Counted from the stretch's first letter, positions 1-6,348 are shown. The stretch is 7,182 nt of DNA from an uncultured Novosphingobium sp. (GCA_937996535.1 CALKVF010000035.1:1-7182), one strand, 5' to 3'. Notes: generated by a model not told the origin, from the letters alone. Numbers and translations: made by a program.

Positions 1-758
1 CCAACTATGTCGTCGCGCTGGTCTTCATGGTGGTGATCGGCGTGGTGATGTTCGCGACGATGGCCCTGCTCCCGCCGATGCTGCAACAGCTGTTCGGCTT
101 TGGCGTGATCGACACCGGCGAAGCCCTCATGCCGCGCGGGGTCGGCACGCTGCTCACCATGCAGCTGTCGGGCCTTGTCATTCGCCGCGGGTTCGACCCA
201 CGCATTCTGGTGGCGACAGGCTTTGCCATTGCCGGGCTGTCGCTGTGGGAAATGTCGAGCTGGTCGCTGCAGGTCGACTATGCCCATGTTGCGATGTCGG
301 GCTTTATCCAAGGGATCGGCATGGGGCTGGTGTTCATCCCGCTCAACGCCAGCGCCTTTGCCACGCTCGGCCCGGCGCTGCGCACCGATGGCTCAAGCCT
401 GCTTAACCTGTCGCGCTCGATCGGCTCGTCGATCGGGATTTCAGTGGTGACCGCGCTGATGGCCCGCAACCTCCAGGTCGGCCACTCCGACCTTGGCGCG
501 CACATCAACGGCTCGATCACCGATCTGGTCGATTTCACCACGATTGACCGCTTCCAGACCATCGGCGAGGCCGCGCTGCGGATCGTCGATGCCGAGGTCA
601 ACCGGCAGGCCGCGATGGTCGCCTATGTCGACAACTTCTACCTGATGATGTGGCTCAGCTTTGCGGCGATCCCGCTGGTGGCGATGATGCGCAAGCCCGA
701 CCTGCGCCGCGGCGCACCGGGCGCCGCGGACGATTCCCCGGTCGACCTGCCGCACTGA
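1..758 (+). CDS. DHA2-family MFS multidrug efflux transporter (EmrB/QacA-like), C-terminal part
   Basis: Partial gene: the reading frame is open from base 3 (first visible codon Asn) to a TGA at 756-758, so the start lies beyond the left edge. About 251 residues are visible. It is an inner-membrane, proton-driven drug or toxic-compound exporter of the 14-helix DHA2 branch of the major facilitator superfamily. Seen: hydrophobic segments near visible residues 3-20, 45-60, 65-82, 92-112 and 205-222, the last of which ends in a basic MMRKPDLRR tail. The stretch FIPLNASAFATLGPALRTDG, followed by SSLLNLSRSIGSSIGISVV, is the signature of the EmrB C-terminal half. The helical stretch with RNLQVGHSDL is also typical of EmrB homologues. 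EmrB pumps normally pair with an EmrA-type adaptor and often a TolC-like channel, and those genes may lie upstream, out of view. The substrate cannot be inferred. The gene converges on asd with a 15-base gap. The family call is confident; the gene symbol is not assigned. Confidence 0.9.
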   Translation, partial: NYVVALVFMVVIGVVMFATMALLPPMLQQLFGFGVIDTGEALMPRGVGTLLTMQLSGLVIRRGFDPRILVATGFAIAGLSLWEMSSWSLQVDYAHVAMSGFIQGIGMGLVFIPLNASAFATLGPALRTDGSSLLNLSRSIGSSIGISVVTALMARNLQVGHSDLGAHINGSITDLVDFTTIDRFQTIGEAALRIVDAEVNRQAAMVAYVDNFYLMMWLSFAAIPLVAMMRKPDLRRGAPGAADDSPVDLPH

Positions 759-773
759 CCTTGAAGGAAGCGC

Positions 774-1799
774 TCAGCCCTTCTGCAGGTGCCGGCGGCC
801 CAGCAGTTCGGCGATCTGCACCGCGTTGAGCGCCGCGCCCTTGCGCAGGTTGTCCGAAACGCACCACAGCGACAGGCCATTATCGACGGTTGGATCCTCG
901 CGCACGCGCGAAACGAAGGTCGCGCCATCACCGACGCATTCGATCGGGGTGACGTATCCGCCGTCCTCGCGCTTGTCGATGAGCATCACCCCGGGGGCTT
1001 CGCGCAGCAGGTCCATCGCCTGATCGGCCGAAATCTCGTCCTCGAACTCAAGGTTGATCGATTCCGAATGCCCGACGAACACCGGCACGCGCACGCAGGT
1101 GGCGTTCACCCGGACCTTGGGATCGAGGATCTTCTTGGTTTCGACCACCATCTTCCATTCTTCCTTGGTCGAACCGTCGTCGAGGAAGCTGTCGATGTGC
1201 GGGATCACGTTGAAGGCGATCTGGCGGGTGAACTTGCGCGGTTCGATCGGATCACCGACGAAGATCGCGCGGCTCTGTTCGAACAGTTCGTCCATGCCCT
1301 GCTTGCCCGCGCCCGAAACCGACTGGTAGGTCGATACCACCACGCGCTTGATCTTCGCGGCATCGTGCAGCGGCTTCAAGGCCACCACCATCTGCGCGGT
1401 CGAGCAGTTGGGATTGGCGATGATGTTCTTCTTCTTGTAGCCGTCGATCGCCTCGGGGTTCACTTCGGGAACCACCAGCGGCACATCGGGATCCATGCGG
1501 TAGTAGCTCGAATTGTCGATCGCCACGCAGCCCGCTGCTGCTGCCTTGGGAGCATAAGTCTTGGCAACTTCGGACCCGGCCGAAAACAGCGCGATATCCC
1601 AGCCGGCAAAGTCGAAATGCTCGATATTGCGGACCTTGAGCATCTTGCCGGTTTCGCCAAACTCGATCTCGTCGCCGGTCGAGCGCGAACTGGCGACCGC
1701 GGCCACTTCGTCGATCGGAAACTCGCGCTCGGCCAGCACGTTCAGCATCTCGCGCCCGACATTGCCCGTCGCGCCGACAACCACCACCCGGTAACCCAT
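774..1799 (-). CDS. asd: Aspartate-semialdehyde dehydrogenase
   Basis: Cytosolic enzyme that reduces L-aspartyl-4-phosphate to L-aspartate-4-semialdehyde with NADPH. This is the second step of the pathway to lysine/diaminopimelate, threonine, methionine and isoleucine. The protein has 341 residues, the usual family length. Seen: an N-terminal Rossmann motif GATGNVG (residues 9-15); the active-site segment NPNCST with catalytic Cys132; Gln159 in STYQSVSGAGKQG; and RVPVFVGHSES with substrate-binding Arg237 and catalytic His244. The spacings Cys-Gln (27) and Arg-His (7) match those of the E. coli enzyme (C135/Q162, R267/H274). All catalytic residues are present. The ATG start at 1797-1799 is supported by a GGAG seven bases upstream (1807-1810). 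The gene lies 37 bases after the S9 peptidase stop on the same strand, so the two are probably co-transcribed, although their functions are not obviously linked. A full-length antisense frame over this gene is a codon-bias shadow. Confidence 0.98.
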   Translation of the reverse strand: MGYRVVVVGATGNVGREMLNVLAEREFPIDEVAAVASSRSTGDEIEFGETGKMLKVRNIEHFDFAGWDIALFSAGSEVAKTYAPKAAAAGCVAIDNSSYYRMDPDVPLVVPEVNPEAIDGYKKKNIIANPNCSTAQMVVALKPLHDAAKIKRVVVSTYQSVSGAGKQGMDELFEQSRAIFVGDPIEPRKFTRQIAFNVIPHIDSFLDDGSTKEEWKMVVETKKILDPKVRVNATCVRVPVFVGHSESINLEFEDEISADQAMDLLREAPGVMLIDKREDGGYVTPIECVGDGATFVSRVREDPTVDNGLSLWCVSDNLRKGAALNAVQIAELLGRRHLQKG

Positions 1800-1806
1800 C
1801 GCAATT

Positions 1807-1810
1807 CTCC
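1807..1810 (-). promoter_or_regulatory. Ribosome binding site of asd
   Basis: GGAG on the minus strand, seven bases before the ATG of asd, inside the 37-base gap after the S9 peptidase stop. It fixes the asd start, because the first residues after it (MGYRVVVVGATG) begin directly with the first Rossmann strand. No convincing promoter is seen in the short gap, which fits co-transcription with the peptidase gene. Confidence 0.7.
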
Positions 1811-1837
1811 GTAAATTCTCGTGAGCGCCCTAGCCTG

Positions 1838-4126
1838 TCACTGCGGCGGCGTCACCCCGTGGCGGGTAAGGAAGGCAAAGATCGTGTCCCACAGGTGCGT
1901 TCCGATCTTCGGCCCGCCAACCCGGTGGGTGTAGCCGGGATAGAGCATCATTTCGAACGGCACCGCCTCGCCTTGCAGGCGGGCGATCAATGCTGACGAA
2001 TTCTCGAACACCACGTTGTCGTCGGCCATGCCGTGGATCAACAGCAGCGGATCCTTGATTTTGGCGGCATCGGCCATCGCGTCCGATTTCGCATAGACCT
2101 GCGGCTCGCGCCCCGGATCGCCCAGATAGCGTTCGGTGTAATGGGTATCGTACAGTTCCCACTTGGTCACCGGCGCGCCCGCGATCCCGGCGGCATAGAG
2201 CCCCTGATCGGCCTCGAGCATCTTGAGCGTCATGTAGCCGCCATAGGACCAGCCATAGGTCGCGATCTTCGCCGGATCGACGAAGGGCAGCGAGCGGAGG
2301 TATTCGGCCCCGGCCTTCTGGTCGGCCACTTCGACACTGCCCATCGCCCGCCAGATTGCGCTTTCAAAGGCCACGCCGCGGTTGGCGCTGCCCCGGTTGT
2401 CGATCTCGAAAAAGACATAGCCCTTGGCGACGATCGCCTGTTCCAGCGCCCCGGCCCAGCCGCGCGTTACGGTCTGGACGTGCGGGCCGCCATAGTGCTG
2501 GAAGAACACCGGATAGCGCTTGCCCGGCTGCATCGCGGGCACGATCATCTTCCAGTGCAGCACCGTGCCATCGGCCGCCGTCACCGTGCCGAAGGTCGGC
2601 GCGCGGTGGCTGTTCAGATAGGCCGCATAGGGATGGCTCGCATCCAGGCGGTTTTCCTCGACCCAGGCGAGCCGCTTGCCGCTGGTATCCGCCAGATAGA
2701 CCTGCGGCGGCTGCGTGGGCGATGACCGGGTGATGAGCAGCGTCTTGCCGCTCTTGTCCATGCTGGCACTATGATCCCAGCCCGCCTCGCCCAGCGCCGC
2801 AATCTGCGCAGGGTGTTTGAGATCGAGCACATGGGCCTGCATCGCCAGCGGATCATCGCGGTTGGCGAGGAAATAGACCTTGCCGTGCGCTTCATCGACC
2901 CCGACCAGCTTGGACACCACCCAATCGCCCTTGGTCAGCTGCACCCAGCGCCCATCAGGATGGCCGTTCGGGCGGAAGTGATAGAGGTGACCGTGGCCAT
3001 CGCGCTCCGACCACCAGATCAGGCTGCCGTCCTTGAGGAAGCGGTAATTGTCCGACAGGTTGATCCAGCTCTTCGCCGCGGCCTGTTCGCTGAACAGCAC
3101 GGTCGCCTTGCCAGTGGCGGGATCGACCGCCAGCATATCGAGCCGGGTCTGGGCGCGATCCTCGCGCTGGACGTAGAGCGTCTTGCCGTCGCTCGCCCAA
3201 TTGACCCGGGCAAGGTAGATGTCCTTGTCCGGCCCGAGATCGACCGTCACCTGCCCGGTGCCATCGGGCTTCATCACGTGGAGCGAAACCAGCGCGTTGG
3301 GCGATCCGGCCACGGGATAGCGTTGTTCGAAGGTCTTGGTCCCCTCAGCCCCGATCGCGGCGCGGGTGACCACGCCCACCGGAGCCTCGTCAAACCGCTG
3401 GACCGCGACCAGATGGTCATCGGGCGACCACCAGTAGCCGGTGAAGCGCGCCATTTCTTCCTGGGCAACGAATTCGGCCTCGCCCCAGTGCACGCTGTCG
3501 CTGGTTTCAGGCGGGGTGATCGCCTTGGCATCCCCGCCAACCTTGCCGACCCACAGCCGCTGATCGCGCACGAACGAAACGTATGCCCCCTTGGGGCTGA
3601 GCGCGGGGTTGAGTTCATCGGCGCTGGTATCGGTGAGCCGGGTTACCGTCCCATCGAGCCGGGCGAGGAACAGGTCGCCATCGAGCGGCACCAGGATCGC
3701 CTTGCCATCGGCTGTCCATTCATAGGTGACGATGCCTTTGAGATCGCCGATCCGCTGGCGTTCGCGCTGCATCTTCTCCGCTTCGGACAAGTCCTTGCCC
3801 GAACCCAGCTTGAGACTGTCGACCAGCATGGTCCAGCGCTGGGTGGTGCGATCGAAGCCCCACAGGTCATAGCGCTCACGGTCGTCGGCGCGCGCGCGCA
3901 GCACGGTGAGATAGCGCCCGTCAGGCGAAAGCTTCACCCCGCGCGGCACCGCCCCGTTGAGGCTGGGGCTGGCGAACACGCGCTCGAACCCGAGCGGCTG
4001 AGTGGCAGCGGCTTCAGCGGCGGCGGGCGCGCTCATCGGCGCAGCGCCAGCATAGGCTGGCACGGCAGCGCCCAGCATGGTTGCAGCAAGCAGAAGGGCA
4101 GAATTTCGCATGGCGGGTTTTCGCAT
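1838..4126 (-). CDS. Secreted S9 family serine peptidase, dipeptidyl-peptidase IV type
   Basis: Exported serine exopeptidase predicted to remove N-terminal dipeptides, often X-Pro, in the periplasm or outside the cell. From ATG 4126 it has 762 residues, within the usual range for bacterial DPP IV. Residues 1-26 form a signal peptide: basic start MRKPAMR, hydrophobic core, cleavage after AYA. An eight-bladed-propeller DPPIV_N region spans roughly 60-490. It contains QEEMARFTGYWW, whose Glu223-Glu224 matches the double-Glu anchor that binds the substrate N-terminus in DPP IV. An alpha/beta-hydrolase domain follows (about 530-755) with nucleophile Ser627 in GWSYGG, Asp702 in HGMADDNV and His734 in YPGYTHR. 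Tyr545 in HYGGP fits the oxyanion Tyr. The triad is complete. Start choice: the frame extends to a TTG at 4153, but that codon sits in the rplS terminator T-tract and is unlikely. ATG 4126 gives the better signal peptide, while ATG 4111 is possible if the proposed promoter is used. No good Shine-Dalgarno precedes any of them. A prolyl tripeptidyl peptidase is an alternative activity. Confidence 0.92.
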   Translation of the reverse strand: MRKPAMRNSALLLAATMLGAAVPAYAGAAPMSAPAAAEAAATQPLGFERVFASPSLNGAVPRGVKLSPDGRYLTVLRARADDRERYDLWGFDRTTQRWTMLVDSLKLGSGKDLSEAEKMQRERQRIGDLKGIVTYEWTADGKAILVPLDGDLFLARLDGTVTRLTDTSADELNPALSPKGAYVSFVRDQRLWVGKVGGDAKAITPPETSDSVHWGEAEFVAQEEMARFTGYWWSPDDHLVAVQRFDEAPVGVVTRAAIGAEGTKTFEQRYPVAGSPNALVSLHVMKPDGTGQVTVDLGPDKDIYLARVNWASDGKTLYVQREDRAQTRLDMLAVDPATGKATVLFSEQAAAKSWINLSDNYRFLKDGSLIWWSERDGHGHLYHFRPNGHPDGRWVQLTKGDWVVSKLVGVDEAHGKVYFLANRDDPLAMQAHVLDLKHPAQIAALGEAGWDHSASMDKSGKTLLITRSSPTQPPQVYLADTSGKRLAWVEENRLDASHPYAAYLNSHRAPTFGTVTAADGTVLHWKMIVPAMQPGKRYPVFFQHYGGPHVQTVTRGWAGALEQAIVAKGYVFFEIDNRGSANRGVAFESAIWRAMGSVEVADQKAGAEYLRSLPFVDPAKIATYGWSYGGYMTLKMLEADQGLYAAGIAGAPVTKWELYDTHYTERYLGDPGREPQVYAKSDAMADAAKIKDPLLLIHGMADDNVVFENSSALIARLQGEAVPFEMMLYPGYTHRVGGPKIGTHLWDTIFAFLTRHGVTPPQ

Positions 4127-4153
4127 AACAAGGGAATCGGTCCTGAATGGCAA
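4125..4153 (-). promoter_or_regulatory. Possible sigma70-type promoter of the S9 peptidase gene
   Basis: On the minus strand TTGCCA (4148-4153, 5/6 to the -35 consensus TTGACA) and TGTTAT (4125-4130, 4/6 to TATAAT) are separated by exactly 17 bases. This is the only space between the rplS terminator and the peptidase gene that could hold a promoter. The -10 box overlaps the first two bases of ATG 4126. A transcript would therefore begin near 4118 and favour the ATG at 4111, with a leader of only six or seven bases. Such short matches arise by chance, so this is tentative. Confidence 0.35.
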
Positions 4154-4185
4154 AAAGGGCGCCCCGACCGTGCCGGGACGCCCTT
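4151..4185 (-). terminator. Rho-independent terminator after rplS
   Basis: Read on the minus strand, AAGGGCG (4179-4185) pairs with CGCCCTT (4155-4161). The stem continues through a U-G wobble and CCCG/CGGG, giving 12 pairs around a 7-base loop (4167-4173). The arm is followed by a run of five T, two of them in the stem, before GCC. The hairpin begins about 33 bases after the rplS stop and closes the ffh-rpsP-rimM-trmD-rplS unit. There is no T-run on the other strand, so it appears one-directional. Confidence 0.85.
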
Positions 4186-4218
4186 CTAAGCTGGTTGCGG
4201 CGCCAGGCGCCAGAGGGC

Positions 4219-4587
4219 TTAGCCCTCGTTGCGCACGTCGCGGCGCTCGGCGATGCGAGCGCGCTTGCCGGTGCGGCCGCGCAGGTAATAGAGCTTCGCA
4301 CGACGCACGACGCCGCGGCGAACCACGGTGATCGATTCGATGTTCGGCGAGTAGATCGGGAACACGCGTTCCACGCCTTCGCCAAAGCTCATCTTGCGAA
4401 CGGTGAAGTTCGAGCCGATGCCCTTGTTCGAACGCGCGATGCAGACGCCTTCATAGGCCTGGACGCGGGTGCGTTCACCTTCAACAACGCGCACGCCGAC
4501 GCGCACGGTGTCACCGGGACGAAAATCGGGAATATCCTTCGCAGCCTTGGCAATTTCCTCGGCTTCGATCTGCTGAATCAGGTTCAT
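4219..4587 (-). CDS. rplS: 50S ribosomal protein L19
   Basis: Structural protein of the large ribosomal subunit, located at the 30S-50S interface where it contributes to intersubunit bridging. It has 122 residues, slightly longer than the ~115 of E. coli. Seen: N-terminal MNLIQQIEAEE; the family core FRPGDTVRVGVRVVEGERTR (about 22-41), then QAYEGVCIARSNKGIGSNFTVRK; and the basic C-terminal region YSPNIESITVVRRGVVRRAK and YYLRGRTGKRARI. The frame is open a further 24 codons upstream, but that extension is read inside trmD and has no family resemblance. The ATG at 4585-4587 is chosen because MNLIQQ is the conserved start and AAGGA lies nine bases upstream (4597-4601). This ATG overlaps the trmD TGA as ATGA, which implies translational coupling. 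It is the last gene of the cluster, followed by a terminator hairpin. Confidence 0.98.
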   Translation of the reverse strand: MNLIQQIEAEEIAKAAKDIPDFRPGDTVRVGVRVVEGERTRVQAYEGVCIARSNKGIGSNFTVRKMSFGEGVERVFPIYSPNIESITVVRRGVVRRAKLYYLRGRTGKRARIAERRDVRNEG

Positions 4588-5330
4588 TTGCCCTGGTCCT
4601 TCGTTTCCTGCCGCGCGCCAGAGGCAGACTGAACCCGAGCGCCCTCGTGACGCTCCCAAAGGTCCGGCCTGCGTAACCGAGTGTCGACCTCGGACATGGT
4701 TTTGCGCCAGTCCTTGATCTTCGCATGATCCCCCGATCGCAGCACTTCAGGGATCGTGCGCCCTTCCCATTCCTGGGGTCGGGTATAGTGCGGATATTCG
4801 AGCAATCCCTGTTCAAAGGATTCCTCGGCCCCACTTGAAGCCGCGCCCATTACGCCGGGAAGCAGCCGAATGCAAGCATCCAAAAGCATCAGCGCCGCCG
4901 GTTCTCCGCCCGACAGCACGATATCGCCGACCGAGACTTCCTCGACCCGGCGGCCTTCGAAAATCCGTTCGTCAAACCCCTCGAACCGGCCGCACAGCAC
5001 CGTCACCCCCGGCCCCGCCGCCAATTCGCGCACGCGGGCCTGGCTCAGCGGCTTGCCGCGCGGGGTCATGGCGATCACCGGGCTACCCGGATGCGCAGCA
5101 CGGGCATGGTCAATCGCGCTGGCGAGCACGTCGACCCGCAGCACCATCCCCGCCCCGCCGCCAGCCGGCGTGTCATCGACGGTCTTGTGCTTGTCGATCG
5201 CGAAATCGCGGATCTGCACGGTATCGAGCGTCCACTTGCCCTCATCGCGCGCCCGGCCAGCAAGGCTGACGCCAAGCGGCCCGGGAAACATCTCGGGATA
5301 GAGCGTGAGGACGGTCGCCGCGAAAGTCAT
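4584..5330 (-). CDS. trmD: tRNA (guanine(37)-N1)-methyltransferase
   Basis: SPOUT-class methyltransferase that uses S-adenosylmethionine to make m1G37 in tRNAs reading CNN-type codons. The mark prevents +1 frameshifting, and the enzyme is usually essential. It has 248 residues, a normal length, and acts as a cytosolic dimer. Seen: LTLYPEMFPGPLG at the N-terminus; DDTPAGGGAGMVLRVD (52-67); the trefoil-knot loops LCGRFEGFDERI (112-123) and SVGDIVLSGGEPAA (133-146); Arg155 (E. coli R154); GLLEYPHYTRP (175-185); and the C-terminal tRNA-binding region ending in LRRPDLW. The residue aligned by eye to the proposed general base Asp169 of E. coli/H. influenzae is Glu170 (GAEESF versus ATEDSF). The last ~20 residues are a polar tail whose codons carry the rplS ribosome binding site. 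The start ATG lies 3 bases after the rimM stop with no clear Shine-Dalgarno, suggesting coupling to rimM translation. Confidence 0.98.
   Translation of the reverse strand: MTFAATVLTLYPEMFPGPLGVSLAGRARDEGKWTLDTVQIRDFAIDKHKTVDDTPAGGGAGMVLRVDVLASAIDHARAAHPGSPVIAMTPRGKPLSQARVRELAAGPGVTVLCGRFEGFDERIFEGRRVEEVSVGDIVLSGGEPAALMLLDACIRLLPGVMGAASSGAEESFEQGLLEYPHYTRPQEWEGRTIPEVLRSGDHAKIKDWRKTMSEVDTRLRRPDLWERHEGARVQSASGARQETKDQGK
4597..4601 (-). promoter_or_regulatory. Ribosome binding site of rplS inside trmD
   Basis: AAGGA on the minus strand, nine bases before the rplS ATG and entirely within the last codons of trmD. Together with the ATGA stop/start overlap, it gives rplS its own initiation signal on top of coupling. 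That could support higher output of the ribosomal protein than of the methyltransferase from the same mRNA. Confidence 0.6.
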
Positions 5331-5333
5331 GGG

Positions 5334-5840
5334 TCAATCGGCCGCATAGGCCGCAGTGATGACCAGCCGCTCGGCGTTCCATTCGGGCACGGCCTCAAGG
5401 CGCATCGGCACCATGAAGCGGTGGCGCTTGCCATCTTCGCCCACCGGACGTTCGATCTCGAGCACATCGCCCGCGCCGAAATTGTCGACCGCGATGCACT
5501 GGCCCAGCGCCGCGCCGTCGGTCGAAATCGCCGGAAGTCCAATCAGGTCGGCATGATAATATTCGCCCTCGGCCAAAGGCGCGAGCGCGCTGCGCGGGAC
5601 GGTCAGTGCCGTGCCCCGCAGCTTTTCCGCCGCCGTGCGGTCGGTGACCTCAGCAAAGCGGGCAATCGCCCCGCCCTTGCCGTCATCGCGCAGCTTGGTC
5701 AGCGTCAGCGCGGAATCGTTGAAGGCGCGGTAGCGACCAAGCGCCACCACGCCTTCACCAAACAGCTTGAGGCGAACCTCACCCGTCACACCATGCGCGC
5801 CGGTGACAGCGGCCAGCGTAACGGGGCGGTTCACGGTCAA
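5334..5840 (-). CDS. rimM: Ribosome maturation factor RimM
   Basis: Assembly factor for the 30S head. It binds ribosomal protein S19 and helps late 16S rRNA folding and processing. It has 168 residues, the usual size. Seen: an N-terminal RimM domain with TLAAVTGAHGVTGEVRLK (8-25), the hallmark glycine-rich strand; TDRTAAEKLRGTALTVPRSA (66-85); then EGEYYHADLIGL (91-102), the linker into the C-terminal PRC-barrel; DNFGAGDVLEI (119-129); and MVPM (143-146). The start is non-ATG: TTG at 5838-5840 has GAAGG six bases upstream (5847-5851), whereas GTG at 5832-5834 would be 12 bases from it, so TTG is preferred. Both are before the conserved domain. The gene begins 2 bases after the rpsP stop and ends 3 bases before trmD. 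The name is certain and the start is moderately so. Confidence 0.96.
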   Translation of the reverse strand: MTVNRPVTLAAVTGAHGVTGEVRLKLFGEGVVALGRYRAFNDSALTLTKLRDDGKGGAIARFAEVTDRTAAEKLRGTALTVPRSALAPLAEGEYYHADLIGLPAISTDGAALGQCIAVDNFGAGDVLEIERPVGEDGKRHRFMVPMRLEAVPEWNAERLVITAAYAAD

Positions 5841-5842
5841 GC

Positions 5843-6340
5843 TCAGCCTTCGGCCTGTTCTTCGCCGGCAGCTTCTTCAGCCGGAGCTTCGGCAGCGGCT
5901 TCTTCAGCGGCCGGAGCTTCTTCAGCAGCAGCTTCTTCGACAGCCGGAGCGGCGGCAGCAGCCTTGGCGGCTTCTTCAGCTTCCTTGGCGGCTTCGATCG
6001 CGGCAGCAGCCTTTTCGGCCTTTTCTTCAGCGCGGTCCTTGGCCTTCTGGCCCGGTTCAGCCTTCTTCGGGTTCACGGTCGCGGCGCGTTCCTTGATCCC
6101 GGCCTTGTCGAGCATACGGGCAACGCGGTCGGTCGGCTGGGCGCCAACGCCGATCCAGTAACGCACGCGGTCTTCGACCAGACGCACGCGGTTTTCATCG
6201 TCCTTGGCCAGCAGCGGGTTGTAGGTGCCAACCTGCTCCAGGTACTTGCCGTCACGCGGAGCGCGGCTGTTGGACACGACGATCTTGTAATAGGGGCGCT
6301 TCTTGGAACCGCCGCGCGACAGACGCATGGAAACAGACAT
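5843..6340 (-). CDS. rpsP: 30S ribosomal protein S16 with long Ala/Glu-rich C-terminal extension
   Basis: Small-subunit protein that stabilises the 16S rRNA 5' domain during assembly. It has 165 residues, about twice the 82 of E. coli. Residues 1-88 are a standard S16 core: MRLSRGGSKKRPYYKIVV (5-22), NSRAPRDGKYLEQVGTYNP (24-42), then the VEDRVRYWIGVGAQPTDRV segment (55-73). Residues 89-100 form a short linker (NPKKAEPGQKAK), and from 101 to the end the chain is almost only Ala, Glu, Lys and Pro. The first part is Lys/Glu/Ala and looks helical or coiled. The second is acidic with repeated AEEA and EAPA units, and looks disordered. ATG 6338-6340 is supported by AAAGG eight bases upstream (6349-6353). 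It lies 36 bases after the ffh stop and 2 bases before rimM. Extended S16 tails are known in alphaproteobacteria; the function of this one is unknown to me. Confidence 0.97.
   Translation of the reverse strand: MSVSMRLSRGGSKKRPYYKIVVSNSRAPRDGKYLEQVGTYNPLLAKDDENRVRLVEDRVRYWIGVGAQPTDRVARMLDKAGIKERAATVNPKKAEPGQKAKDRAEEKAEKAAAAIEAAKEAEEAAKAAAAAPAVEEAAAEEAPAAEEAAAEAPAEEAAGEEQAEG
5846..6040. repeat. Degenerate low-complexity repeats encoding the S16 tail
   Basis: The segment is built from short degenerate units. GCTTCTTCAG occurs exactly on the + strand at 5871-5880, 5898-5907, 5916-5925 and 5970-5979, with a one-base variant at 5931-5940. GCCGGAGC recurs near 5880, 5910 and 5943. On the coding strand these spell Glu-Glu-Ala and Glu-Ala-Pro-Ala blocks. 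The repeats stay in frame, and units of this kind can expand or contract by slippage or recombination without breaking the gene. They are not a mobile or CRISPR array. Confidence 0.75.
5847..5851 (-). promoter_or_regulatory. Ribosome binding site deciding the TTG start of rimM
   Basis: GAAGG on the minus strand lies in the last codons of rpsP (Glu-Gly), six bases before TTG 5838-5840. This spacing is near optimal for the TTG and long (12 bases) for the alternative GTG at 5832-5834. Because it is also coding sequence of the S16 tail, its match could be incidental. Confidence 0.5.
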
Positions 6341-6348
6341 TTGGATTA

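Noticed and set aside
763..783. Small inverted repeat GAAGG/CCTTC between the transporter and asd, as a shared terminator
   Set aside because: Only five pairs around an 11-base loop, no T-run on either strand, and part of it lies within the asd coding end.
789..1814. A 341-codon + strand open frame almost exactly opposite asd
   Set aside because: Same length as asd only because stop codons are rare on the complement of strongly biased codons. It has no family motif, and asd itself is unmistakable.
4151..4153. TTG as start of the S9 peptidase
   Set aside because: It is the end of the terminator T-tract, has no ribosome binding site, and adds residues before an already complete signal peptide.
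2771..4189. A 472-codon + strand open frame opposite the S9 peptidase gene
   Set aside because: It lies wholly antisense to a gene with a full catalytic triad and signal peptide, shows no recognisable domain, and is rich in His, Arg, Gly and Ala as expected from the complement of GC-rich codons.
4588..4659. Longer L19 frame starting 24 codons upstream of MNLIQQ
   Set aside because: The extension overlaps trmD codons and lacks L19 similarity, while the internal ATG has a good ribosome binding site and the conserved N-terminus.
5846..6040. Repeats in rpsP as a CRISPR-like or mobile array
   Set aside because: Units are short, irregularly spaced, degenerate and in frame with a coding tail, and there are no spacers or flanking cas or transposase genes.
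5091..6161. A 356-codon + strand open frame crossing trmD, rimM and rpsP, with an Ala/Ser-rich end
   Set aside because: It spans three real minus-strand genes, and its Ala/Ser run is just the antisense reading of the S16 tail repeats.
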